Source of the DNA: Dethiobacter alkaliphilus
GTDB taxonomy: Bacteria; Bacillota; Dethiobacteria; DTU022; UBA8154
DNA: 64,000 bases
Direction: 5' to 3'
Assembly: GCA_016841605.1 (NCBI GenBank)
Contig: JAENYV010000002.1
Coordinates: 1-64,000 of the forward strand
The notes under the pieces are model-generated. The model was given only the letters and a program-made list of their open reading frames with translations. It was not told the origin of the DNA and did no database searches. Positions 35,276 through 43,339 of the stretch are shown piece after piece (within the stretch, counting starts at the first letter, position 1; each line of letters opens with the position of its first letter). Position numbers and translations under genes: made by a program.

Positions 35276-36121
35276 CTATTCCTTTAGGGGAGGAATCCGG
35301 CTTCCAAAATTAACTCGCTGAAAATCTGTTCTGATTTTTTCCAGCAAACTTTCAATTGGTTCGCCACATCCGGGGCACTTTTCCATTTGTCGTCCGACAA
35401 TTTCGCCACATCTACATTTAAAAACATACTTCGGTAAATATTTTTTATTTTTATACTCAGCTTGGGAAAAGGACTTTTCCGGTTTACTAACCTTTTTTTC
35501 AATCCGATCATTTTCAGTTATTTGCGGTACTTGCTTAATTTCCCGGTTATTGCCGAAAACAAGTGGAACTTCTTCCGGTTCTGTTTCAACCAAATAAGTA
35601 TAAATTGTCGTTGTAGATACTTCGGCATGCCCCAGTGCTTTCTGGACAAGACGAATATTTTTCGTTTCACGGTAAAGATCCGCGGCAAAGGTATGACGAA
35701 GAGAATGGGGATAGATATTTTTTTTAATCCCTGCTTTTTTAGAAAGCCTTTTTACCATTTCTCTGATATAACGTCCATCTATCTGTCCACCTTTTAAAGT
35801 ACTAAAAAGGTATTCACCTTGCGGGGCAATATCACTCCATTTTCTGAGAAGTTCAAGGGTTTTCTCTCCCACCCAGACAGTGCGGTTTTTTTCGCTATCC
35901 TCTTTCCTGATGACTATCTGTCCTTTTTCAAGATCAATATGCGCCGGTTGTAAATTTAGAAGTTCTGAAAGGGTAATCCCCGTATCAAGCATCAGTCGCA
36001 GGATGCACAGGTTTCGCAGTCCGGTCGGAGCTTTGGGGTTCGGTTGACATAAAAGGGCTTCTCGCTCCTCCCCGTTGAGAATATCCGGTAGTTTCCTTGT
36101 TTTTTTCCCCTCCCCGCTCAT
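35276..36121 (-). CDS. tyrosine-recombinase-like protein with C-terminal zinc ribbon and missing Arg
   Basis: A 281-residue protein holding only the catalytic domain of the phage-integrase family. HSLRHTFA (His-x-x-Arg), LGH and the nucleophile in TTTIYTYL are present. At the first catalytic Arg the usual TG(L/I)R.SEL reads TGITLSEL, so Arg is replaced by Thr. The N-terminal core-binding domain is almost absent. From about residue 230 there is a Cys4 zinc ribbon (CRCGEIVGRQMEKCPGCGE). Lack of Arg predicts little or no recombination, so it may bind DNA or serve regulation. No attachment sites or phage genes lie nearby. AGGAGGAT precedes ATG 36121. Confidence 0.85.
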   Translation of the reverse strand: MSGEGKKTRKLPDILNGEEREALLCQPNPKAPTGLRNLCILRLMLDTGITLSELLNLQPAHIDLEKGQIVIRKEDSEKNRTVWVGEKTLELLRKWSDIAPQGEYLFSTLKGGQIDGRYIREMVKRLSKKAGIKKNIYPHSLRHTFAADLYRETKNIRLVQKALGHAEVSTTTIYTYLVETEPEEVPLVFGNNREIKQVPQITENDRIEKKVSKPEKSFSQAEYKNKKYLPKYVFKCRCGEIVGRQMEKCPGCGEPIESLLEKIRTDFQRVNFGSRIPPLKE

Positions 36122-36300
36122 CTGTCATCCTCCTTTCCTTCTACCGTTTTTGAAATATATACCTTTTTTAAGTTTTTCTCTCTTTATTGGTTTATTCCTG
36201 CTTTTCTTTCTTAAAATAAAAAAAAATACTTAAAAAAAAGGAAATGGGTAGATGCATGAGCGTCATCGGGGTTAAACATAGTGATTATATTCGTTTGAAG

Positions 36301-37065
36301 CTAACTTTTTAAAGTCAAATAATCTACCAATTCAATCTCATATTCTTTCAGTATTTCTTTCATTCCCTGAGAACAGAGAAGCTTAAATTCTTCTACCCGC
36401 TGAGAATAGTATGAACTTTTTTGGGGGTTTCCATCTTTTAAACCAGGATGGGTCATAAGTTCCACAACCCCACGGGGATATTTTTCCGCCAGAAAAGATA
36501 AAACACTTCTCAGGTTATCCAAGGTAGCTCCTTCATTATAAAAATTAGAAATAAAATAATCCGGGGTTGGTATTTTCTCGGCAATCAAAAGAGATCTGGT
36601 TTCCTTATTTATATTGCGCACCGGAATATTATAAATCCGTGCCCCTTTTATAATGGCTTTCATAACTGTGGGGTGACGATGGACATGTTGATGTGCATCA
36701 AGATGCGTTGCTTCAAGACCGGTATTATAGAAGGACTCTAGCTGGGCAAGTACTTCTTTTTCGACTTCAGCAGCCATAATAGAGCCTGTAAAAAAATGCT
36801 CGGCTTTCTTAAAATGACCGTTTTTTTTATCTATCAGGCTGTTAATTTCACTGGGATTGCCGACTGGAATCCCCCTGGTTAGATTAATATGGAGCCCGGC
36901 GTGAAGGTCTGAATAAGTTTTCATTATCTGCACAGCTTCAGCGGTAAAAGGCTGATTTATCATCAGTGAGGTGCTGGTAATTACCCCCCGGCGAAAGCCA
37001 ATCAGTATACCCTTGTTGATTCCAGGGCTATAACCGAAGTCATCTGCGTTTATTATTAGTTTCAA
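36301..37065 (-). CDS. YdjC/ChbG-family carbohydrate deacetylase
   Basis: A 254-residue member of the ChbG/HpnK family, which removes N-acetyl groups from sugars such as chito-oligosaccharides or lipid-linked glucosamine. INADDFGYS opens it with the metal-binding Asp, HAGLHINLT follows near residue 56, and HLDAHQHVHRHP near 122 carries the His metal ligands. The start is TTG 37065 with GGAG eight to nine bases upstream. The natural substrate is not evident from the neighbours. Confidence 0.88.
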   Translation of the reverse strand: MKLIINADDFGYSPGINKGILIGFRRGVITSTSLMINQPFTAEAVQIMKTYSDLHAGLHINLTRGIPVGNPSEINSLIDKKNGHFKKAEHFFTGSIMAAEVEKEVLAQLESFYNTGLEATHLDAHQHVHRHPTVMKAIIKGARIYNIPVRNINKETRSLLIAEKIPTPDYFISNFYNEGATLDNLRSVLSFLAEKYPRGVVELMTHPGLKDGNPQKSSYYSQRVEEFKLLCSQGMKEILKEYEIELVDYLTLKS

Positions 37066-37094
37066 AGTAAAGATCTCCTGATTTTATCTTTAGT

Positions 37095-37826
37095 TTAACT
37101 ATTAGTAGTGGAAGAGTAAACGGTTTTAAAATCCCTTTCATCCGCGCTTTTATCTAAAGGATGAAAGGAAAAGTTCCTTTTAATTACTTCCTTTTGACTG
37201 TCCATATCTGTAAAAGATAAATTTACCGAATTTATAAAGGAAGTCGCCTTATTAATAGAGACTACACAATTTACAAATAAGTCATTACCAAATACATCTG
37301 TCTTGTCCAGTGCCTTTTCATGAAGAAATTCAGGGGAAATTTGCAAAGATATAAAAGTATCTGTTTCTCCAGGCTTGTCTTCTAGAAAGACTGCATTTTT
37401 AAAAAGTGATTCACAGGCTCCCAAAAAATCAAAGGGCAAGAAAGAAAATTCGGTTAGTGATTGCAGATTCAGCTCTGAAGGTTCTTTCCAGACGCCATCT
37501 TTTAAATCTTTAACCAGTAATTCCCCGTCTTCTTTGCGGTAAAGTTCCAAATCAAAATCTGTTATTTTTCCGTGAAGAACACCGTTACCCGAAAGATTCC
37601 CTTCAAAGTTCAATTTATAATCTTCACCTTCTTCACAGATAACAACGGCCAAAGAGTGATCACTTTTCTCCATGAAAACTATAGCCTTCTCCAGCATATT
37701 TCCCGGAAGAGATTTCTCCAGGAATAAAAAATAATAGACCGAGCAAAGGAAAATAAGGAGAAGCACCGGCAGTATGATTAACTCTTTTTTTATCCCCGGT
37801 TTAGACCATAAAGGGTTAATAAACAT
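37095..37826 (-). CDS. membrane-anchored protein of unknown function
   Basis: A 243-residue protein. One N-terminal helix (about residues 17-37) anchors an extracytoplasmic domain rich in beta-prone segments (SLAVVICEEGEDYKLNFEGN, GVLHGKITDFDLELY). No known motif. The domain recalls lipoproteins that bind other envelope parts, but this is only an impression. AGGAGG precedes ATG 37826. Confidence 0.65.
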   Translation of the reverse strand: MFINPLWSKPGIKKELIILPVLLLIFLCSVYYFLFLEKSLPGNMLEKAIVFMEKSDHSLAVVICEEGEDYKLNFEGNLSGNGVLHGKITDFDLELYRKEDGELLVKDLKDGVWKEPSELNLQSLTEFSFLPFDFLGACESLFKNAVFLEDKPGETDTFISLQISPEFLHEKALDKTDVFGNDLFVNCVVSINKATSFINSVNLSFTDMDSQKEVIKRNFSFHPLDKSADERDFKTVYSSTTNS

Positions 37827-37903
37827 AAAAAAATCCTCCTCTCATTACTTTATCATCATTTTTATGCCGTAAAGGAGAATTTATACCGGGTGTATAATTA
37901 GGA

Positions 37904-38578
37904 TTATCTTCTTCTCTTAGAATCGATTATGTATTTTCCCAAAATGATTTGTTCTGCCTTGCTGGTCCCGATACGGTTTGCTCCTGCCAGCAGCAGTTCT
38001 GTGGCAAATTCGGCCGACGCAATACCCCCAGCAGCTTTTATTCCCGTTTGCGGAGGCAAGAGGGTGCGCAGGAGGTGAATATCTTCCAAAGATGCACCTC
38101 TGGATCCGAAACCGGTTGAAGTTTTTATAAAAGCAGCCCCTCCTTCCACTGCGCACTCACAGACAAAAGCTATTTCTTCTGTTGTCAAGTATCCGGTCTC
38201 AATAATAACTTTAACAACCGGGCCGGTCCGGGCAACTTCCTTAATTTCTTGAGTAACGATATTCCTTTCCATACTTTTAACCGCAGCCAGATTGATAACC
38301 ATATCAACTTCATGGGCACCGTCCTTAAAGGCTTTTTCCGCTTCAAAGGCTTTGACGGATCCTGAAGTACAGCCCAGGGGGAAACCGGTTACGGTAACAA
38401 CAAGGGCGCGTCCCTGCAGTACTGAAACAGCGTAAGGAACAAAATATGGGTTGACACAAACTCCTAAAAAATTAAAGTGCAATGCCTTTACACAAAGTTC
38501 TCTAATAGCATGTTTTTCCGCATCCGCGCGAAGAAGAGTAGATTCCAGGTATCTTTCCATCTTTTGGTATAATTCCAT
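37904..38578 (-). CDS. deoC: deoxyribose-phosphate aldolase
   Basis: DeoC cleaves 2-deoxyribose-5-phosphate to glyceraldehyde-3-phosphate and acetaldehyde. The Schiff-base Lys is in VVKVIIETGYL near residue 130, and the second active-site Lys in FIKTSTGFGSRGAS near residue 158. GIKAAGGI follows as the phosphate-site motif. I chose ATG 38578 (MELYQKMERYL): GGAAGGA is upstream, and starting earlier would overlap surE. The length of 224 residues is normal. Confidence 0.95.
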   Translation of the reverse strand: MELYQKMERYLESTLLRADAEKHAIRELCVKALHFNFLGVCVNPYFVPYAVSVLQGRALVVTVTGFPLGCTSGSVKAFEAEKAFKDGAHEVDMVINLAAVKSMERNIVTQEIKEVARTGPVVKVIIETGYLTTEEIAFVCECAVEGGAAFIKTSTGFGSRGASLEDIHLLRTLLPPQTGIKAAGGIASAEFATELLLAGANRIGTSKAEQIILGKYIIDSKRRR

Positions 38579-38619
38579 TGATTTATATTCCTTCCATAGG
38601 AAGTTTAAACAAGAGGGGG

Positions 38620-39393
38620 TTAAAAGTTCCACTTGACAGATTTAAGCTTTTCCAGCAGTTTAAAATTTGTCAGATCATAATGAATGGGAGTAATGGAAAT
38701 AAAAGAATTATGAATAGCCGCGACGTCTGTATCTTGGTCATCTTGAAAGGTATCCACTACTTCACCTGCCAACCAGTAGTAACTCTTTCCCCTGGGGTCT
38801 ATCCTTTTTTGAAAGGCATTGCGATACTGGCGGTTTCCCAACCTTGTAACAGCTACCCCGGCAAGCCCGCTTCGCTCTTTTCCCGGAATATTGATATTTA
38901 AAAGAGTATTTGAGGGTAAATTGTTTTCCTGAACGACCCTTAACAATTGAAAAGTAAAATCGGCAGCAAAACGAAAATCAGGATTATCAGATTCCGTCAG
39001 AGAAACTGCCAGTGCCGGAACTCCCAAAATAATCGCTTCAAGTGCTGCAGAAACAGTACCTGAATAAAGTATATCCGTCCCCAGGTTTGATCCGTTGTTA
39101 ATTCCGGAAATAACCAGGTCAGGTTTTTGAGGTAATAAAGATTCTATGGCGAGTTTTACGCAATCAGCAGGAGTTCCATTCACAGACCATCCTTTTAAAC
39201 CGGAATTATGATAGAATTTTACTGTTTCGGCCCGCAGAGGACGATGCATGGTAATAGAGTGACTTGTAGCGCTCTGTTCACGGTCGGGAGCAACAATATA
39301 CAGGTCAATATTTTCGTCCCTGAGAAGCGTTTCCCCGAGGGCTAAAATTCCTTCTGCAAAAATTCCGTCATCATTGGTCAGCAGTACAAGCAT
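38620..39393 (-). CDS. surE: 5'/3'-nucleotidase SurE
   Basis: SurE dephosphorylates nucleoside monophosphates and helps stationary-phase survival. LLTNDDGI at the N terminus provides the two metal Asp residues. VAPDREQSATSHSIT and GTPADCVKLA and ISGINNGSNLGTDILYSGTV cover the rest of the active site. I chose ATG 39393, with GAAGGG six bases upstream. It lies between mtaD and deoC, so its product could feed nucleosides into the recycling module. Confidence 0.95.
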   Translation of the reverse strand: MLVLLTNDDGIFAEGILALGETLLRDENIDLYIVAPDREQSATSHSITMHRPLRAETVKFYHNSGLKGWSVNGTPADCVKLAIESLLPQKPDLVISGINNGSNLGTDILYSGTVSAALEAIILGVPALAVSLTESDNPDFRFAADFTFQLLRVVQENNLPSNTLLNINIPGKERSGLAGVAVTRLGNRQYRNAFQKRIDPRGKSYYWLAGEVVDTFQDDQDTDVAAIHNSFISITPIHYDLTNFKLLEKLKSVKWNF

Positions 39394-39411
39394 ATTCATC
39401 CCTTCTTTCTA

Positions 39412-40716
39412 TTAGTAATTTACCAGACGGGAGGATATCTTTCCGGTTTCAAAAAGAATCCTTTCTTCATCAAGAGTTTTCAAATCGCCGTTTTCCAGCA
39501 AAATATTGCCATTGACCATGACCATCTCCACATCGCTGGAAAGGGCTGCATAGACCAATTGCGCCGGAATACCGTGCAGGGGATGAAGATGGGATGAATT
39601 TAATTTAAACATGATTAAATCGGCTCTAGAACCCTCATTCAGGGTTCCGACTTTTTCTTCCAGGAAAAGTGCCTTGGCTCCGTTAAATGTTGCTAATTTT
39701 AATGCTTCAACAGCAGGAATCAATGTTGGATCTTCCAATAGTCCCTTGGACAAAAGGGCTGCCAGTCTTACTTCCTCCAGCATATCAAGATTGTTATTGC
39801 TGGCCGCACTGTCTGTCCCCAGGGAGACCAGGACTCCGTTTTTCAGGAAATCGGCAAGCGGTGCCAGACCGGATCCAAGTTTGAGATTGCTTCCCGGATT
39901 GTGGGCAATTGCCGTTTTCTTTTGGGCCATTGTCTGTATTTCTTCCTGCGTTAGATGAACACAGTGGGCAGCCAGAACTTTCCGATCCAGCAAACCGATC
40001 TGTTCCATCAACTCTACAGGTCTTTTCCCATATTTTTGTACCGATTCTTCTACCTCCCTTCTTGTTTCCGCGAGGTGAATATGGATAGGAACCTGTAACG
40101 AATCAGCGACTTCGGCCACTTTACGGAGATAATCAGGAGGACAGGTATATGGCGCATGAGGGCCCAACATGGCTGTTATCCTTCCATCACCTTTTCCATG
40201 CCAGTTGCGAACAATCTTTTTCCCTTCTTCCAGAGAGGCAATGCCTTGCAATGCATCCATCCCGACCAGTCCCTGGGATAAGGAAGCGCGGATACCGCTT
40301 TCCAGGCATGCCTTAGCTGCCTCTTCCATATGAAAATACATATCAGCAAAACAGGTTGTGCCTCCCCTGATCATTTCGCAGATAGCCAGCAGTGTTCCCC
40401 AGTATATATCCTTTTTTTTAAGCTTTGCCTCTACAGGCCAGATTCTTTTCTCCAGCCATTCCTGCAGGGGCATATCATCGGCATAACCCCGGAAAAGGGA
40501 CATGGCAGCATGAGTATGGGTATTTATAAAACCCGGCATGACCAGCTTGTTTTCCCCTTTAATTATCCTGGTAAAATTTTCATTATTTCTCTGAAGAGTC
40601 GGGCCTGAATAGGAAACAAAACCCTCTTCGATCACTAACTCACCTTGAGAGATTACTTCAAGCTCTTCTCCCCATTTTAGAAGATAATCGGCTTTTACTA
40701 GTACTTTCTGTATCAA
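39412..40716 (-). CDS. mtaD: MTA/SAH deaminase (MtaD/DadD family)
   Basis: An amidohydrolase of about 434 residues that deaminates 5'-methylthioadenosine, S-adenosylhomocysteine and often 5'-deoxyadenosine to the inosine forms. GFINTHTHAAMSLFRG near residue 65 supplies the zinc His pair, VPIHIHLAETRREVE near 205 and AAHCVHLT near 235 follow, and SLGTDSAASNN near 300 gives the catalytic Asp. TTG 40716 (MIQKVLVKADYLL) is the likely start, because GGGGAGG sits about eight bases upstream. It begins 30 bases after the aldolase gene ends. Confidence 0.92.
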   Translation of the reverse strand: MIQKVLVKADYLLKWGEELEVISQGELVIEEGFVSYSGPTLQRNNENFTRIIKGENKLVMPGFINTHTHAAMSLFRGYADDMPLQEWLEKRIWPVEAKLKKKDIYWGTLLAICEMIRGGTTCFADMYFHMEEAAKACLESGIRASLSQGLVGMDALQGIASLEEGKKIVRNWHGKGDGRITAMLGPHAPYTCPPDYLRKVAEVADSLQVPIHIHLAETRREVEESVQKYGKRPVELMEQIGLLDRKVLAAHCVHLTQEEIQTMAQKKTAIAHNPGSNLKLGSGLAPLADFLKNGVLVSLGTDSAASNNNLDMLEEVRLAALLSKGLLEDPTLIPAVEALKLATFNGAKALFLEEKVGTLNEGSRADLIMFKLNSSHLHPLHGIPAQLVYAALSSDVEMVMVNGNILLENGDLKTLDEERILFETGKISSRLVNY

Positions 40717-40746
40717 ACACGTCAACCTCCCCGGTTTTTTCAACTG

Positions 40747-41415
40747 CTATTGAGTATAAACTCCTTCCTTCTGTCCGTAACCTGCCAAATAGTTTCTTTT
40801 TAATATCTCTACTTCTTGCGGTTCTAAGATATGTGCATTCCCGATGAGTTTGGAGTGGAGCAAAATTTGTGCAGTTCTTTCGACGATCCTGCACCTTTGC
40901 AGTGCCATCTCCAGATCTTTTCCTACACAAACAAGTCCATGGTTAGCCAAAAGAACAGCCGTTTGTTCCTTTTCAAGAATTTGGACAACATTATCCGCCA
41001 GTTCATGGCTTCCGGGCAAAGCATAAGCTGCTACCTTAACGATTCCTCCCACAATTTGAGCCTGTTCTTCAATAACCACGGGAATATCCTCTCTGACGAC
41101 GGCAAAAGCGGCTGAATACGGACTGTGAGTATGTACTATAGCTCCGACATCTTCTCTGGCTTGATAGATAGCCAGATGCATGGGCAATTCGGTAGATGCT
41201 TTCCATCTCCCTTCAATGATATCCCCTTCCATATTTACGACAACCATATCTACAAACTGCAGGTCCGGATAAGGAATACCGCTGGGAGTAATTATAATGC
41301 GGTTTTCTACGGGCCTGCAGCTGACATTTCCCCATGTGCCGAAAACCAGTTTTTCCTTGTAAATGGTCTTGGCTACTTTGACAACCTCTTCTTTTTTCTT
41401 TTCAATGACCAGCAA
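40747..41415 (-). CDS. class II aldolase (fuculose-phosphate aldolase family), likely methylthioribulose-phosphate aldolase
   Basis: A 222-residue class II aldolase. FGTWGNVSCR and ITPSGIPY bind the phosphate, STELPMHLAIYQ carries the catalytic Glu, HTHSPYSAAFA and LLANHGLVCVGK the zinc His residues. In several bacteria and methanogens a homologue splits 5-methylthioribulose- or 5-deoxyribulose-1-phosphate to DHAP and an aldehyde. Its place directly after mtnA strongly supports that role. TTG 41415 is preferred, as GGGGAGG lies eight bases upstream. It overlaps the mtnA stop by 14 bases. Confidence 0.88.
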   Translation of the reverse strand: MLVIEKKKEEVVKVAKTIYKEKLVFGTWGNVSCRPVENRIIITPSGIPYPDLQFVDMVVVNMEGDIIEGRWKASTELPMHLAIYQAREDVGAIVHTHSPYSAAFAVVREDIPVVIEEQAQIVGGIVKVAAYALPGSHELADNVVQILEKEQTAVLLANHGLVCVGKDLEMALQRCRIVERTAQILLHSKLIGNAHILEPQEVEILKRNYLAGYGQKEGVYTQ

Positions 41416-42484
41416 CTTCGCTGCCTCCCCTGTGAGCCATTGCTCGTATTTTCTCCCGGTTTGGAGCATGGATAACCCCATGTTCGGTAATAAAAGCCGA
41501 TATAAGAGATACCGGGGTCAGATCAAAGGCAGGGTTGCCGACGGATATCCCTGGTACTGTCAGTGTCGTATCTTTCAAGTGTGTAATTTCCCTGGATTCT
41601 CTTTCTTCGACAATAATATCATTACCTGTTTCAATGGTAAAATCAAATGTGGAGAAAGGAACGGCCACATAAAAAGGGATATTATTTTCTCTGGCCAGGA
41701 CAGCCAGGGAGTAGGTACCGATTTTATTAGCTGTGTCACCGTTGGCAGCAACCCGGTCTGCTCCGACCACTACACAGTTAATTATTTTTTTGTTTAAATA
41801 ATAGCCTGCTGCACTGTCAACAATGAGCGTTACCGGAATTCCTTCTTTTTGCAGTTCCCAGACGGTTAACCGGGAACCCTGCAAAAAAGGCCTTGTCTCA
41901 TCGGCAAAGATGCGTATATCTTTTCCCTGGGCAAAAGCACTCCTGATAACTCCAAGAGCAGTTCCATAACCTGCTGTTGCCAGTGCTCCTGCGTTACAAT
42001 GTGTCAGAACGGTGCTGCCGTCCTGAATTAACTCTGCTCCCCATGTTCCGATTCGTTTATTTACTTCGATATCCTCCTGAAACATTTTATTTGCTTCCGC
42101 TTCTAACTCTCTTTGCATTACCTCCGGCTTTTCACCATCAAGGGTCCCGGCTTTTTTTAATATTCGCTCCACGGCCCAGGCCAGATTTACGGCAGTGGGG
42201 CGTGTTTCTTTCAGAAGAAGGGCGGCCTCCTGCAGCTTTTCAGCAATAGAATCAGTTAAAACGTTTCTTTGCCCCTGATCATCAGCTTTTCGAACGGCAA
42301 GTACCATACCGTAAGCGGCTGCAATACCGATAGCCGGAGCTCCTCTGACGACCATATTTCTTATACTTTCCGCAACATCCTTCTGGTTTTTACAAGGGAT
42401 ATATACTTCTTCTTCAGGTAACAGCCGCTGGTCAAGCAGATAAAGCGTGGTCCCATTCCAAATAATGGGGCGAACTTCTTCCAT
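41402..42484 (-). CDS. mtnA: S-methyl-5-thioribose-1-phosphate isomerase
   Basis: MtnA converts 5-methylthioribose-1-phosphate to 5-methylthioribulose-1-phosphate. RPIIWNGTTLYLLDQRLLP at the N terminus, MVVRGAPAIGIAAAYG near 45, LTHCNAGALAT near 150 with the catalytic Cys, and VVGADRVAANGDTANKIGTY near 235 with the catalytic Asp are all present. I chose ATG 42484, which lies just after the mtnP stop. The length of about 360 residues is normal. Confidence 0.95.
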   Translation of the reverse strand: MEEVRPIIWNGTTLYLLDQRLLPEEEVYIPCKNQKDVAESIRNMVVRGAPAIGIAAAYGMVLAVRKADDQGQRNVLTDSIAEKLQEAALLLKETRPTAVNLAWAVERILKKAGTLDGEKPEVMQRELEAEANKMFQEDIEVNKRIGTWGAELIQDGSTVLTHCNAGALATAGYGTALGVIRSAFAQGKDIRIFADETRPFLQGSRLTVWELQKEGIPVTLIVDSAAGYYLNKKIINCVVVGADRVAANGDTANKIGTYSLAVLARENNIPFYVAVPFSTFDFTIETGNDIIVEERESREITHLKDTTLTVPGISVGNPAFDLTPVSLISAFITEHGVIHAPNREKIRAMAHRGGSEVAGH

Positions 42485-42485
42485 G

Positions 42486-43292
42486 TCAACATCCGTCCTT
42501 CCGTTGACCCAGATCATAGTCTTCCTTAACACTGCAAAGACAGTCCCTTTCCGCGGGTAATGCCAGCAGTGTTTCCAAAAAAATTTCTCTGATAAGATCA
42601 ATTTTTTTGCTCATCATTTCCACAACTTCCTGATGGGTAAGAGGATGAGCGGAAATCCCCGCGGCATAATTAGTAACCAGGGATAAATTTGCATAACATA
42701 AACCGGCTTCCCTGGCCAGGATAGCCTCAGGGGCATTAGTCATCCCCACGACATCGGCTCCCCAGCAAGAAAAGGCCCTGATTTCCGCCGGTGTTTCGTA
42801 ACGGGGCCCGTCTGTAGTAATATAGGTTCCTCCGTTAACAAAAGGAATTTCTTTTTTCGTCATTATATCTGCCAGATATTTCCTTAGCTGTGGACAGTAC
42901 GGCTCGGAAAAATCAGTATGCACTACTTTACTATTTTCCCCGTCATAAAAAGTTTGGTTTTCCCCCTTTGTATAATCAATAAATTGGTCAATAATAACAA
43001 GTGTCCCTGAAGTAAGTCTCTCTCTTAAAGAGCCGACGGCAGTACCAGCCAGAACCCTTGTTACCCCCAACTCTTTTAAAGCGGCAATATTTGCCCGGTG
43101 GTTAATCCGATGGGGAGGGATATGATGGTCTTTCCCATGGCGTGTTAAGAAGGCTACAGGAATCTTCTTATACAGGCCTTTTAAAATATAAGCATTTCCA
43201 TATTTAGTTTCAATAGTAGACTCTCCTACTTCTTTGAGTAGTTTAGGGTCATAAAAACCTGTTCCTCCAATAATTGCTCTCTCAATTTTCAT
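42486..43292 (-). CDS. mtnP: MTA/MTI phosphorylase, probably 6-oxopurine-specific
   Basis: A 268-residue purine-nucleoside phosphorylase of the MTAP group. IGGTGFYDPKLL, FLTRHGKDHHIPPHRINHRAN and GGTYITTDGPRYETPAEIR are family motifs. In adenine-specific MTAP the purine loop reads ATDYD. Here it reads LVTNYAAG, with Asn at the selecting Asp position as in inosine/guanosine phosphorylases. This suggests action on 5'-methylthioinosine, the product of the deaminase mtaD three genes downstream. The exact specificity is inferred from one position. Confidence 0.85.
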   Translation of the reverse strand: MKIERAIIGGTGFYDPKLLKEVGESTIETKYGNAYILKGLYKKIPVAFLTRHGKDHHIPPHRINHRANIAALKELGVTRVLAGTAVGSLRERLTSGTLVIIDQFIDYTKGENQTFYDGENSKVVHTDFSEPYCPQLRKYLADIMTKKEIPFVNGGTYITTDGPRYETPAEIRAFSCWGADVVGMTNAPEAILAREAGLCYANLSLVTNYAAGISAHPLTHQEVVEMMSKKIDLIREIFLETLLALPAERDCLCSVKEDYDLGQRKDGC

Positions 43293-43339
43293 ATTATATT
43301 TCTTCCGGTATAAACCTAAACCGGTTCCTCCCTTTTTGA

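Noticed and set aside
35276-36121. Prophage or integrative element around the recombinase-like gene
   Set aside because: No phage genes, no att-like direct repeats and no tRNA at the borders; neighbours are ordinary chromosomal genes.
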